Shown piece by piece: positions 33,601 through 48,053 of a stretch of 64,000 nucleotides of DNA. This stretch comes from Pseudorasbora parva (lineage: Eukaryota > Chordata > Actinopteri > Cypriniformes > Gobionidae): the NCBI RefSeq assembly GCF_024679245.1, contig NC_090174.1:47393974-47457973 (forward strand), written 5' to 3'. Position numbers and translations under genes: made by a program. Within the stretch, counting starts at the first letter, position 1, and each line of letters opens with the position of its first letter. Under the pieces are notes generated by a model, which did no database searches, had not been told where the DNA came from, and saw nothing but the letters and a program-made list of their open reading frames with translations.

Positions 33601-34274
33601 GCCTTTTCATAACGGAAGTCCCGTTTACAAATAGAAGTCCACGTTTACGTTGATGATTGGTGGCGCAGTGCTGCCACCTTGAGGTGATAATCATGATATT
33701 GCTACAATTTGGACGAGAGACGTATTTACTGTGCGCGTAGGACAGACAAGCGAATACGGTATGATTTCAGTACGGATAAGGATTATAGAGGGCCTTTTAA
33801 ACTACTGAAGTGCCATGTTTATTATGTTTCTATACGTTTTGAGATGTGTACCTTTCAAGCAGTCACGGAACAGAAGACTGAAACATTAATGTGAGCTGAA
33901 AGGTAACACCGGCGACCGATTTCTGCATCAAATCCGTATTTCCGTATTAAAACTGGCTATATCTCTCTTAATTACAGGGCGATTCCTGCTGAAAGCTTCT
34001 AACCTGACGCATAACACGGTAAATTTAAAATTTCTCAGTACCTTACAATCAAATAAATAAGTGAGTGAATAGGCTATGATACGAGCGACGGAGAGGCACA
34101 TTCATACCGGTGTGATGCGGACGATCAGCTGATCACTGTTTGACAGCACGGCTGATGCAGAAAGGCTACATATTAACACAACTGCTGTTTAGAGCTTCGT
34201 TTGGGATTTCAATGAAACAGAATGTTCTGTAATGTTGTCTTATATTGTTAAAGGTTGATTTAATCGGCCATGGA
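33601..34274 (+). promoter_or_regulatory. Probable promoter and 5' untranslated region of the SEC24-like gene
   Basis: An inverted CCAAT motif (ATTGG at about 33656) lies upstream. An in-frame stop TAA at 34230 precedes the ATG at 34275. A non-coding first exon ending 'gctgaaag|gtaac' near 33903 and joining near 34253 ('taaag|gttg') is possible but weak. A second ATG at 34269 (gccATGg, strong initiation context) is in another frame and stops after seven codons, overlapping the main start. Confidence 0.35.
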
Positions 34275-34746
34275 ATGGAGGATCCCACAGTAAACCAGAG
34301 CTTTATACATCCACCACCACAGCCATGGGCCGGGCAGAGCCACAGGACCCCAACCATTCCTCCAGCCAGCTGTCCACCTCCTCCATTTCACTACCCAAAC
34401 CTTAACCCAGATCACCAGAGTGCAGGAGAGAGCGGGACCCTGATGGCCAATACAACAGTAACCACAGGTCATAGGCCTCAGTTACTGTACTGGGACCCCT
34501 CCCAGCAAAACCATCAGGGTAAGCATAATAAACCAAAGATGGAGAATTTCACTGATGGAAGAAAATCATATTTTTTATATACATTTGTATATATATATAT
34601 ATATAATTATTTGTATTTTTTTCAATCATTTTTGATCTTCTCTATTTCCAGATGAGATCACAAATATGACGACGAAATATGAGCAGGGGATGCCACAAAG
34701 AAGCTACTCATTACCAGTGAGAGCATGACAATGTAGAGGAGATCGG

Positions 34747-34839
<93 letters not shown>

Positions 34840-36035
34840 CATAATTGACAAAATAATTCAAGTATTATACTTCTGATACTTCTAATAGTTTATTATATTT
34901 AGGGCTGTCGATCAATATAAAAAGCAAATTAATCTCACATTGTTCTGTAAATCACAATTAATTATTCACGGTTGACCTAACATTAAAGTTTTACAAATAT
35001 TTTTATATTGTAATACTTTCACATTGAATTTCCAAAATAATGGAGAAACAACCATTCGAGACAGTTCAGGTTTTTACCTGCCCTGCTAAAATGCACAAAA
35101 AAGGTTATTGTTTTTTATTTGTTATTTGTTTTCCCCCATCGTATCACTTGAATGATTTAACTGCTTAATAATGTTTAATAACAAATTAATGATATACTGT
35201 GATCATAGTGCAATCAAAGAATGACAGAAAAAATGGATGTGGAATTATTATTATTTTTATTTATTATTTTAGCTGAGCTAAATTCTCACTGTAATTCTAC
35301 ATTGTATTTAGAAAAAACATTTATTAAATTCTTCTTAGTAAAAATGTTGGGCGGTATTTAACTAGATGCTTTAAAGGAATAATAACATATTTTTTTAGAT
35401 ACGGAGAAGAGAGAAAATATTTTATTCAAATATTGTATTGTTTCTACCAGTGACGTTCAAGCATTTCTGACTTGATGTTCAAGTATTCTGGGGAACTTTT
35501 ATCACAAATTTGGTGATTCAATAAAAAAATATATGAATAATATCATATATATTAAATAACACTTTAATTTCTCAGTTTGGAAAAGAAAAGTGTTACAAGG
35601 TGTTACAAAGAGAGGACAGTATATCTTGAGGAAATGTTGTGTTATATTTGCACTTTTTGTTTTATTGTTTTAATCGTCTTAGTCTCCTCTATTATAGAAC
35701 CTATGTGCCCCATCTGTACTTTATCTCCTGAAGGATCACTTTCTTTTCCTTTCTTTTGTCAGACAAGTCCAGTATCAAATTCCAAGACGGAGTCCCGATA
35801 TGGCCTGGATCCCCAACTTCTACCCAGTGTGGTAAATGAACTGTCCTTCTTATTCTGTGATGCTTTCATCTAGACAGCTCAGGTTAGATTAAACTACTGT
35901 TGCTTTGTCTCCTAAATGTACAGGTACAGGTGATTAAAGAGGATAAGATCCAGTGGGAAGGGAAAGTATTTGTTTCAGAGTCCAAATCTTCAGTTCCCCC
36001 TCTCTCCTCAACACAATGCACCCTGGAGGACAGAG
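34275..36035 (+). other. SEC24-like exons 1-4: Pro-rich N-terminus and lead-in to the core
   Basis: Exon 1 begins [18 protein letters not shown] and is rich in Pro, His and Gln. Exons 3 and 4 carry [11 protein letters not shown] and VQVIKEDK, matching the conserved SEC24 stretch that precedes the folded core. The spliced length before that stretch is only about 115 residues. A (AT)n tract at 34751-34832 occupies the start of intron 2. Confidence 0.8.
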
Positions 36036-39000
36036 GTACCGTCACTACTCCCAAATTTAGCCACATCTTTTGACTTTGTTCCCAGATTCGCATAAAAAAT
36101 AAATGTGATGCACCTGGTTTTTCTTTCTTATCACATCAGCTTTTGTTGTACCTTTGTCAAAATCATATTGCCTTTAACTGGCTTTCAGACAGTGATGGAG
36201 CCAGGCACACAAAGGTAATGAAATATTGACAGCTGTTGCTCCTGTAAACAGACATTATGATAATCTCAAACACAGATGCTGTCTTTCAGTCTCATAAATA
36301 CAGCAGTACATTAATGATGAATCCTGCTGACACTAGGACAAGCACACAATATGCTTTTCTTTTCCATCACAGATCTACTGTTCTTTTTTTTTTATGAGTA
36401 TAAAACCCCATTGATACCCATTAATAATAATAATAATAAAAAGGGTAACCCTTTACTCTTTCTCCATGTTACCTGCACTTAGATATCCAAAAATAACATG
36501 CCTTAAAAGGGTTAGTTCACCCAAAAATGAAAATTATTTCATTAATTACTCACCCTCATGTCGTTGGACATCCGTAAGCCCTTCGTTCATCTTTGGAACA
36601 CAAATGAATATATTTTTGTTGAAAGCTGATGGCTCAGAAAGGCTTCAGATAGGCCACCATTGACATTCAGTACATTCCCACTCACAAGACCCATAAAAGG
36701 CACTAAAAACATCGATACAAAGTCCATCTCACTACAGTGGCTGTACAATAATTTTACAATGCGACGAAAATAGTTTTTGTGTGCGCAAAACAAACTGTCA
36801 GCTAAATATTCAGTATACAGTATATGATGATTTACCCGCTGACATGCTGGAGCTTTGAATCTATGTTTGCACTGTTGAAACAAACAAACTACTAATTCCG
36901 CGGATTAAAGGGTTAGTTCACCCAAAAATGAAAATTATTTCATTAATTATTCACCCTCATGTTGTTGGACACCCGTAAGCCCTTCGTTCATCTTCGGAAT
37001 ACAAATGAAGATATTTTGGTGAAAGCTGATGGCTGAGAAAGGCTTCAAAAAGGCCACCATTGACATTCATTACATTCCCACTGACCCACTCACAAGACCC
37101 ATAGCATAAGCAAGGCATTTTCCACAGCCCTAAATGTATTGAAGCAACTGCCATGTGATTGGTTGATTAGATAATTGCATCAATTAGAAATTGAACAGGT
37201 GTTCCTAATAATCCTTTAGGTGAGTGTATGTTTAAGGTGCCATTGGGTGGATTAATTCATATTACTGAATCTGAGGTTTAAGTTTATTCCTTGTGTCTGC
37301 ATTGGTATGAGGTCTTTGTGTGATGTTCAAAGAGATTTTGTAATGTGCGGGTTGAGGAAGAAGGTGGAAGAAGTGGTGTCTGTCTAATGTCTGGGTTGAT
37401 TTTGGGCTTTCAAAAAGCTCTTAGCGACTCTCTGTCCCAAAACGGATTTAAATGCATGTCTATTGGTAATGAGTCCCTTCTTCATGAGGTTATACCCGCT
37501 GTTACGTTTTGTGACACAATGAGAGGTTCAGGATCTTAGAGTTGTGCAGGTTCCCTGGAAAAACACCACTTCAACAGATTCTTCAGTATGCAGGCTTGCC
37601 ATTTTTAATGATCAAACAAAAGAGAAGCAAACTTAAATATCAGCTCACGACAAGACAGCTTAATCTTTCATTGGCTCCCAATTTCCCTTTCCACAGCCAC
37701 ACACACCCGATTATATCCTGTTCTCATTTGCTGCACCTGTTCTCTCAGGCAGCCTGGGTTTTGTAGTCCTTAACAGGTAGCCATCTTGCCCCCTCGTGTC
37801 CACGTGCGGTAACCTGGGATGGGTAGTTTTTACAAGACGCCCTCTTGCTCCAGCCATCTTAGAGCAATGTATCTGTCTTCTACCACACGCCCTCTTATGA
37901 TGCCACAGCTTGTAGAACAAAGAGGAAACACGTCACGTGACTCATATTGACCTTGTGCTGGTTTTGAGATAACGCAAGTAAAGGGGGAGAGATATTGTCT
38001 CTGGGCATCCTTGATTAGTTTTAAGATCGGTTCAGGGTTCGGAGAGGGGGTCTCTGGAATCCTTTGTTGCGTCGACTCGCTGCTGGAATATACATATTCC
38101 TACACTACAGCAAAATAGAGAGAGCTTTGGTGAGAACTAAACAGATATGTAATAACTACATTTCTCAATAGAAATTACATCAGAAATGCAAAATATTAGT
38201 GTAAAAAAACCCATACATTTACACACAAACTGACCAGCAAACACAACTTTCGGACACCATCTTCTTTCCCCAGCTCAGCTGTCACTCAATGGAAAGCACA
38301 GGATTGTGGGATATCAAAGCGAGCAAAGGATACATGTACGCTGCCTTCAAAAATTGATCAAATGAAGGAATTTCAGGAGACAGGAAGTGAAGCAAACATT
38401 ATAATCGGACGTGGCTTGATGCCTTCCTGCTTTCCTGCCTTGAAATGTGTCCTCCGAAGGCAGCGTTTTTCAGGTTTCAGACACAGCCAATGTATACTCC
38501 ATTTTTTGCTTCACAGGTAATGCCACACCTAATTTTATCCGCTGTACATCATACAGCTTCCCTGTAGAGGCTCAGTCAGCTCAGAAGAGTCATCTCCCGC
38601 TGGGTGCAATCGTGTGTCCGCTGGCCAGAGGAGAAGTACGTATGGAAAAAACAAAAAAACAAAACAGAAAACATTAATTTAGGGGTGTTCATAATGAATA
38701 AGTATGGAAGCTTTTTTTCTCACATACACAATTCTGACTATAACTCGCAGTTCTGACTTTATATCATGCAATTCTGACTTTATTTCACACAATTCTAACT
38801 GTATTTCATGCAATTGTGACATAACTTACGTTTCTGACTTTTCTCAGAATTGCAAGTTATGACATCAGAATATCTAGACTCGCAAAGTTTTCTCGCAATC
38901 ACAAGTTTATATCTGGCAATTCAGAGAAAAGCTCACAATGGTGAGATAAAAAGTCTATATCTTTTAAAATGTTTTATTCTGTGGGGGAAACAAGCTTCCA

Positions 39001-42000
39001 TAATTAAGTTATCCTAAGGAAAAAGTCACTTTTATTTGTCTTATTTGCCAGAATGTTGAGTTGGATTGGTTTGAGTCATGTTGTGACCTTCACATGAATT
39101 CATTTAAATATGAATTACTCTTAAATGTGTTTTTTTTTTTTTTTCGCAGCATAATGTGCCAGTGTGTGAGGCAGGAGATTGTGTTAAGGGCTGTGTGCAC
39201 TGCGGGGCCTTCATGAGCCCTGCTATGAGCTGGCAGGACTGCGGGCAAAGATTCCACTGTCCTTTCTGTGACAAACTCACTGAAGGTAAGTCTTGTTTGG
39301 CCTACAGTCATTCTTAGTTTTCATCTAAATCTGTGCACATATGTCCTGCTATCTTTGCTCATACACATCTTTTTCTCATAGTGCCATGGCAGTCCTATCA
39401 GCCCACTAATCAGGGCCGCCGGGTTGACTGGGGAAACAAACCCGAGCTCAGTCTCGGCTCATATGAGATCCTGGAGAAACAGACGGTCAGCTTTTGTTAA
39501 GTCCGTCCTTTGATTATATTGTATTATATTATGTAGCTGCTTTACACATCAGAATTTGAAAGGATATTTTGACATTTATAATATTACAAAAGATTTCTAT
39601 TTGAGATGAATGCTGTTCTTCTGAATTTTCTTAATAACCCTGAAAGGAATTTCCACAAAAATATAACTGTTTTCAACATTACTAATTATAAGAAACGCTT
39701 CTTGAGCACAAAATCAGCGTATTATAAGGATTTCTGAACAGTCATGTGACACTGAAGCCTAAAGTAATGATGCTAAGAATTCAACTTTGCTATTACTGGA
39801 ATAATTCAATATTATATTTCACAATATTACTGTTTTTACTGTTATTGTTTTTTTTTAAATAAGGGCAGCATCCATGAGCATAAGTGGGAAACATTTTTGA
39901 AAAATCTTACCGACTACAGACTTTGAACATGTCGGCTTTTATGTTAATGTCAGTTTTATCTGACATATTTTTTCTTAGTTTATCATTTTCTCTTCTAAAC
40001 AGGGTAAAGCTGCTGTGTTGCTGATGGCGATAGATATTTCTGCCAGTGCAATGAGAACGGGGCAGCTAGACCACATTTGTCAGCAGATTAGTTCTCAATT
40101 GCAAGCTTTAAATGGGTAAGGGACAATAACATTTAAAATTTCCATCCAGTCTGGTATTTAAATCCTAAATTAAAGTCCATCTCTATATTTTCGTTTTTTT
40201 ATTTTTTTTATTGACTGTATTATTTCACTCATTATGAAAGTAAAAAGGCAATGAAAGTGAATATTGTGTCATTGTTTTAGGCCTGATGAAAATGATCAAT
40301 CAGATCTTCGTGTGGGTTTGATGACTTACGACAGTCGTATCCATCTGTATAACCTGAGCCCAGCTCTGTCCCGCCCCCACATGATGGTCATCGTTGACTG
40401 TGAGGAGCTGGAACTTCCTGTGGTGGAGGGCCTTCTGGTGCCGCTGAAAGACTGCATACACATAGCTGACAGGTTTTCACACAGCAGTTGTTCTACCAGT
40501 AAAATATAATGTTAATACTGAAGTCAAAAGGTTGAAAATAATACCTTCTTCTTGGACAGAGTTCTACAGGAAATTGCACTTTTCAATCTTGAATCGGAAA
40601 ATAGATCCAGCTCACAAGAGCTTCCTGTTTTAGCAGGACTAAAGATTCTTCAGGTAAGAGCCTTAACATCTTAAATGCATGCCCATGCCCTTGCTGAAAA
40701 ATTCAATGTTTGTGCAGAAGATGCTTTTTCATCAATCTCTCATGTCTCATTTCAATAGGCTGCAGGGTCTCCTGGCAAATTATTGATATTTCATTCCTCA
40801 CCTTTTTCTGAAGGCACAAATCAGAAAAGCTCCTCTGGATTATTCAGTTCCAGCAAAGTGAAGGTGAATCAAAGAACGTGCCATTTTTCCACAATATTGT
40901 CCATAAGGTTAGTTTTGAGGATGATCAAATAATGTTTTCTTTCTCTGCTTGTTCTTGCTTTCATATTAGTCCATTTTCCAAGGACCAGATTCTTCGACCT
41001 CATTGGCTAAAGAGTGTGTCAATCAAGGCTGCAGCGTGCACATGTTTGTGTTTTCCCATCAAGAAGTAGGCGGAGCATGGCCAGGGCACATCCCCTTTCA
41101 AACAGGGGGTGGACTCATCTGTTATGACAGTCTACAGGTAATAAATGCCACATGTACTTTATTGGCATCAACTACACCCTCGTGACCTATTATGTTAGAA
41201 GAAGATTGTCTGAAAACCTTAGAGCCCAATTACTTAAAAAATGCTGCGCAGATTTGAAATTTCAAAACAACCCAATGGCTACCTTGAGAATTAGCCTGGG
41301 ATGTCATAATGTTTGGTACTTGTTAAAAATCTCTGCTGCTTATACAATTTTTTTTAGTGGCATCATGCTATTAACTGGAAGCAGGTGTGCTGCTAGGGAT
41401 TCTGGGCTTACACTGCTCCAAGAGGACCGTCCGTGCAATTAGTATACTGTAGTAATGTGTAAAATCATCAAGCTATTTTCTATAGAAATCCTAGTTATCT
41501 TTCATTATGATATTTGTTTTAAAGGAATACTCCACTTTTTTTGAAAATAGGCTCATTTTCCATGTCCCTTAGAGTTAAACAGTTGAGTTTTACCCTTTTT
41601 GAATACATTCAGCCGATCTCTGTATCTGACGGTAGCACTTTTAGCATAGCTTAGCATACATCATTGAATTATATAGGTCCATTAGGATCAGTGATCAAAA
41701 AAATGACCAAAGACTTTCAGGGCCCTATTTTAATGATTTAAACCGAATTGTCAAAGCGCGAAGCGCAGGTAACTTTGTGGACGGGTCTCGGCGCTGTTGC
41801 TATTTTCCCGGCGGCATAAATGGCTCTTGCGCCCGGCGCAAATCTAAAATGGGTTGGTCTGAAGTAGCTTCATTATTCATAGGTGTGGTTTGGGCGTAAC
41901 GTGAATAAACCAATCAGAGCGTCATCCAACATTCCCTTTAAAAGCAGGTGTGCAAGTTCCATTATGGATTGCTATTATTATGGCGTATTTACCAGGCGCA

Positions 42001-42771
42001 CGCCAGGAGCGGTTCACAGCCGAGGAGACTGATGTTCTTGTAAGAGCAGTGAAACACAGAGAAGTTGGGTTGCATGGGGATGGGAGAAACATATGTCTTG
42101 CCACTATTGGGCAAACAGGTCTGATCCTTAATTACTACAATTTGCCTGAATAATTTGTAAGCTAGATTTATGCCTATTTTTTCACATCTTCGTGGCACAC
42201 CACAATGATTTCCGTCATCTCATGTGTTAATATTTTTTTAGTGTAACAATTTATGATTTGCAAAAATAACTGTTGCATCTGTGTAGATTACATGAGCAAA
42301 GTGTATGTGTGTTGTGCACGCTATACATAATGGTCAAGCATGCGCCCTTAAAATAGCATAATGAAGAACGCGCAACGCGCCACTGACTTTAGACTAGGTT
42401 TTTTTCTGGTCAGTGGCGCAATTGTTTAATGGAACAGCAAAATAGCACCAGGGATTGTTTGCGCCGGAACACGCCTCCTTTTTTTGCGCTGAACCGCCCA
42501 GGGAGCGCAAGTTCATTCACTAGTTTAGCGACGTGCTTCTGTGGAGGGAAAAGCGCGCTTTGCGTGGGTGCAAAATAGGAAGGACACATGCGTCGGTGTA
42601 CAAAGTCAATTGCGCTGGGTGCAAGATAGGGCCCTCAATATTGTTCCTATTTAAAACTTGACTCTTCTATAGTTACATCGCGTACTAAGACCAACGAAAT
42701 ATGAAAAGTTTCTATTTTTTTAGACCGTTATAACTAGGAACTACTTTCTCATTCTGGTATATATACTTATT

Positions 42772-42867
<96 letters not shown>

Positions 42868-45800
42868 TTATATACTTATACTTATACTTACTATATACTT
42901 ATTATAATTCCATGCGTTTATTGAATAAGCAGTCTGTGCCAATGCTGCATTTATTTTTATTAGAAATACTGTAAACAAAGTGTTTTTTAACATTATTAAA
43001 AAAAATCTGTTTTAGAAAGAAACATTTCTTATCAATGTTGAAAACTGATTAATATTTTTTTGGGGGATTTTTTGATGAATAGAAAGTTCATAAATGTCTT
43101 CAATCTCCACTCTTCACTGATCAATGAAATATGTCTTTGCTCAATAAAAGTATTTATTTTCTTTTTAAAGGGTTAGTTCACCCAAAAATGAAATTTATGT
43201 CATTAATGACCCTAATGTTGTTCCACACCCGTAAGACCTCCATTCATCATCAGAACACAGTTTAAGATATTTAATATTTAGTCCAAGAGCGTATTCAATT
43301 GTAGGCTAACTATACTGTCCATGTCCAGAAAGGGAATAAAAACATCATCAGAGTAGTCTATATGTGACATCAGTTAGTTCATTAGAATCTCTTGAAGCAT
43401 CGAAAATACATTTTGGTCTAAAAATAGCAAAAACTACGACTTTATTCAGCATTGTCTTCTCTTCCTTGTTTGTGTTCATTTCTCAAATAAAGATTCAAAC
43501 GGTTATGAATCAGTGAATCGATCAATGATAGTTTGGTATGTACACTATGCAGATGTATTATAATCACAGTTGAAGTTTTCAGTATCAGAATGCAGTTGTC
43601 ACTCCTGTAAATAACTAAACTCTGTGTGAAGAGAACATGATTACGCAATCAGAAGAGTAGTGATAATAACCATATTCAATGCAGTGTGAACAAGCCCAAA
43701 CTGTGTCATTTCATGACAAATCTTTCTGTGTTCTTTTCTTTTACAGTCAGAGATGGAACAGGAACGCTTCCAAACTGATTTGAAAAGATGTGTGAACATG
43801 CAGATTGCCTTCAAAGTTCAACTCAGAGTTTTTGTTTGTAAAGGTAATCAAGGGGGCATCTAAAAGAATCTAGGTCTAAATGTAATAAATGTTTTTTATG
43901 TATAATATTAGACACAGAGCATACATATATGGGTCATAGTCTATATAAAATATTACATGGTATCCAATCATTTTAATGCTTGATAGTTACTTTGATTCCC
44001 TGCATGAATTCCAGATGTTATACATAAATAGATGGTGAGTCCATTACACGCTCAACATTATGTCTCTGCAGAGATGCGCATATCTGGTTGCTATGGCTCC
44101 ATCATCGCTGGTCCTGACTCCTGCTGTGTTTCCATGGCAGCGCTTGATTGGCACACAGCTCTGGCATTTGAGTTTACTCACAACAAATCTTTGGATGAAA
44201 CGAGGGGTGTAGCCATACAGGTCGGATTAATGGGTTGTCGTTGGATGTATGGATTGATATACAGTGCATCCGGAAAGTAATCACAGCACTTCGCTTTCTC
44301 CACATTTTGCTATGTTAGAGCCTTATTTCAAAATAGATAAAAATAATTATTTTCTTCAAAATTCTACAAACAATACCCTATAAAGACAACGTGAACAAAG
44401 TTTGTTTGAAATTTTGCAAATGTATTAAAAATAAAAAACGAAAAAATGACATGTACATTAGTATTCACAGCCTTTGCCATGACACTAAAAATTGAGCTCA
44501 GGTGCATCCTGTTTCCACTGATCATCCTTGAAATGTTTCTACATCTTGATTGGAGTCCACCTTTGGTAAATTCAGTTGATTGGACATGATTTGGAGTGGC
44601 ACACGTCTGTCTATATAAGGTCCCACAGTTAGCAGTGCATGTCAGAGCGCAAACCAAGCCATGAAGTCCAAGGAATTCACCCTTTGCCGGAAGTTTGATT
44701 GACAGGTTAATGTTGGTGGACTTGAACTTGAAAAACGGTGTGTACTGACGTCTTTCCATATTTGAACATTCGTTCTAATGTTCATTCATTTTTATTTGAT
44801 GCTTTATGTTAACCAGAGGAAAGAGATGATCGGTTCATGAGCAGCATTAACTGAATCGCTACTGCGACTTGTCACCACACATTAAAAAGCCACAAACCGG
44901 TTGTGGCGAGCGAGACGAGCCAAAGACATGGGAGGAGCGAGTGAGGCCGTGGCGTGAGTGCAAATGAGTGTCACCTGCGAGCCACACCGGTCTCGAGTAC
45001 TCTCATGAGGGAGCTCGGAGGCATATAAGGATGAGTGACACCAGTGAAGGACGAGAGAGGACCAGGCCTGGATTTTGTGTTGTGGTTTTTTTTACGTTTT
45101 ATTATGCGTCTGTGTTGTCAGTGTCCCCTTTGCTTCGCAATGTATTTTTCACTGCGTGAGGACATGGTGTGTGGCGTGAGAATGTCATGGCTTGTCAGAC
45201 GAAGCAACAGTAACTAAAGGGAGAGGGTCTTTGCGAATGGTCAATTGTCTGTAGACCTCAGAGACAGGACTGTATCGAGGCACAGATCTGGGTAAGGGTA
45301 CAGACACATTTCTGCAGCATTGAAGGTCCCAATGAGCACAGTGCCATCATCTGTAAATGGAAGAAGTTTGGAACCACCAGGACTCTTTTTAGAGCTGGCC
45401 TCCCTGCCAAACTGAGCAATCAGGGGAGAAAGTCAGGGAGGTGACCAAGAATCCAATGGTCACTCTGACAGAGCTCCAGCATTTCTCTGTGGAGAGAGGT
45501 GAACCTTCTAGAAGAACAGCCATCTCTGCAGCACTCCACCAATCAGACCTGTATGGTAGAGTGGCCAGGCGGCACATTACGTATAGCCTGCGTGGAGTTT
45601 GCCAAAGGCACCTGAAGGACTCTCAGACCATGATAAACAAAATTCTCTGGTCTGATGAAACAAAGACTGAACTCTTTGGCCTGAATGGCAAGCATCATGT
45701 CTGGAGGAAAACAGGCACCATTCCTCACCTAGTCAGTACCATCCCTACAGGGAAGCATGGTGGTGGCAGCATCATGCTGTGGGGATGTTTTTCAGCGGCA

Positions 45801-48011
45801 GGAACTGTGAGACTTGTCAGGATCAAAAGAAAAATGAATGCAACAATATACAGAGACATCCTTGATGAAAACCTGCTTGGCCTTCCAACAGGACAATAAG
45901 CCAAGATAACAAAGAAGTGGACAACTCTGTTAATGCCCTTGAGTGGCCCAGCCAGAGCTCAGACTTAAACCGATTGAACATCTCTGGAGAGATCTAAAAA
46001 TGTCTGTGCTTGAGAGACAGGGTGCTTGAGAGGTCCTGCAAAGAAGAATGGGAGAAACTGCCCAAAATTAGGTTTGCCAACCCGGTAGAATCATACTAAA
46101 ACACCTTGAGTCTGTAATTGGTACCAAAGGGGATTCCAAGTATTGAGCAAAGGCTGTGAATACCTAGGTACATTATGTGTTTGTTTGTTTTTTTTTTTTG
46201 GATAAATTTGCAAAGATTTTAAACAAGCTTATTTCACTTTGTCATTAAGTGGTATTGTTTGTTAGCCTGATGTGGTCATACTCAATTCTAGTCAGAATAT
46301 GAGTCTGAAACTGCTCCATTGGGCTGTGATTATGAAGCATGTTTCAACCGAACCAGGAAAGACATCAATTGGATAGACCTACAACCAATCAGAGCAACGA
46401 AGCGACGCATTGTCAAATGTCAACAGACAGAAGTCAACCGCACTGTGTTGCCAAGTCCGCGTTTTTTTCCGTGGTTGTTTTCTATGTCCGCGGGTTGAAG
46501 CAACTATTATGTGATATATAGACCCATGAGTGCGAATTTTAGCAGGAAACCTTGCCAAAATAACACACATTTTACCCCACGTACACCATTTTTCCCCTCG
46601 GAGAACCCCCCGAGAAGCTATTGTTTAGAGCTAGTAGTTGGCAAGTTTTGTTGTAAAAACTTGGCAACCCTGTCTGCACGCGCGCTGAAATCAGACTGGA
46701 ATACACAATCTTTGCCGGTGTTGAAAAAAAAAAAAAGAATTTAATGATACACAGAGTACTCACCCAACATGATCATCATTTCTGAGAGAAATTGTGAAGG
46801 TGAATGCATATACAAACAAGCTCTCCCTTTAGGATTTGAACAAATATAATCCTAGCCCCTTTGATGACGTGCATGATTATGTTACTGTTGATCATCTGTC
46901 CATCATCGTCTAAAGCCCGCCCTGATGATTTCATTGGTCCGAACAGTTTCTGTTCGGGGATAATTACTCCTCTATGGAGCAATGTCAGACCGAACTACCT
47001 GACCTAAAAATGTTGTGGGTGGGGCTAAGTTCGGCTGGCATCCAGGCTAATTGTTTGTAGAATTAAGGGAAAAAATAATGATTTTAATCAATTTTGGAAT
47101 AAGGCAGTAGCATAAAAAAATGTGGGAAAAGTGAAACACTGTGAATACTTTCCTAATGCACTGTATTATTATAGCACATATAAAATTATAGTCAGACTCA
47201 CATTTTATTTACTTATCTGAGAGTAATGGATATGATAAATAATTTGGTGGTGTTCGACCAAAATATTGATTGTTATTCATTTGTTTGATTCCCTTCTCAT
47301 CTGCTGGTGTAGTTTGTGCTGTCATACAGTAACTCTTCTGGAGAGAACAGGACACGGATACACACCGTTATTCTGTCAGTGTCCCATCAACTGCTAGACA
47401 CCTTTCGAAGCAGCCAGGCTGAGACGCTCCTCACATTCTATTGCAAGAAAAGTATAAAAACAGTATTTGCGGTGTATTTCATACAGTAATGTGATGATTC
47501 TGCCTACAAATTTTTTTAAATCAACATGTAATCAAATGTGACCCAAATTACCTTTTAAAAATAATCACATATACACTATTGTTCAAAGGTTTGGGATCAA
47601 ACTTTTTTTTTAAGATATACTTACAGCAAGGATGCATATAATGTTAAGCAGCACAATTGTTTTCAACAGTGATAATAATAAGAAATGTTTCTTGCACCGA
47701 ATGAGCAAATGAGAATGATTTCTGAAGGATTATGTGACACTGAATGACTAGAAAATACAGCTTTGGCATCACATTAGCTTGACATTTTAAAAATATTTAA
47801 AAATGCAAGTTATTTCTAATAATGCAATAATGTTTCACAATATATATAATTGTTACTGTATTTTTGGAAAAATATTACCAACCCCAAACTTTTGAACAGT
47901 AGTGTTTAATAATACATGACTATTGTATAGAAAATAAATGTATAAATAATTAGCAATGTGTAATCAGTTTAGAGTTCAGTCTACTTGATTTGAATCTAAT
48001 TTTGTTCATTT

Positions 48012-48053
<42 letters not shown>

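Larger units (their letters stand above)
41138..43746 (+). other. Intron 12 of the SEC24-like gene
   Basis: It contains a dispersed repeat (about 41522-42765) split by a Harbinger-like element, a (CA)n(TA)n tract (42772-42866) and a TTAA-type repeat from 43169. No extra exon is seen. Confidence 0.6.
44262..47163 (+). mobile_element. Decayed Tc1-like transposon with two nested insertions, in intron 14
   Basis: The ends CAGTGCATCCGGAAAGTAAT and the complement of the right end, CAGTGCATTAGGAAAGTATT, are inverted and flanked by TA (44260-44261 and 47164-47165), as in Tc1/mariner. Subtracting insertions at about 44677-45240 and 46263-47049 leaves about 1.55 kb, normal for a fish Tc1 element. The transposase is broken. 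Confidence 0.88.

Noticed and set aside
41950..42153. A 67-codon frame as an independent host gene with a Myb-like start.
   Set aside because: It lies within the TIRs and TCA duplications of the Harbinger-like element and stops early.
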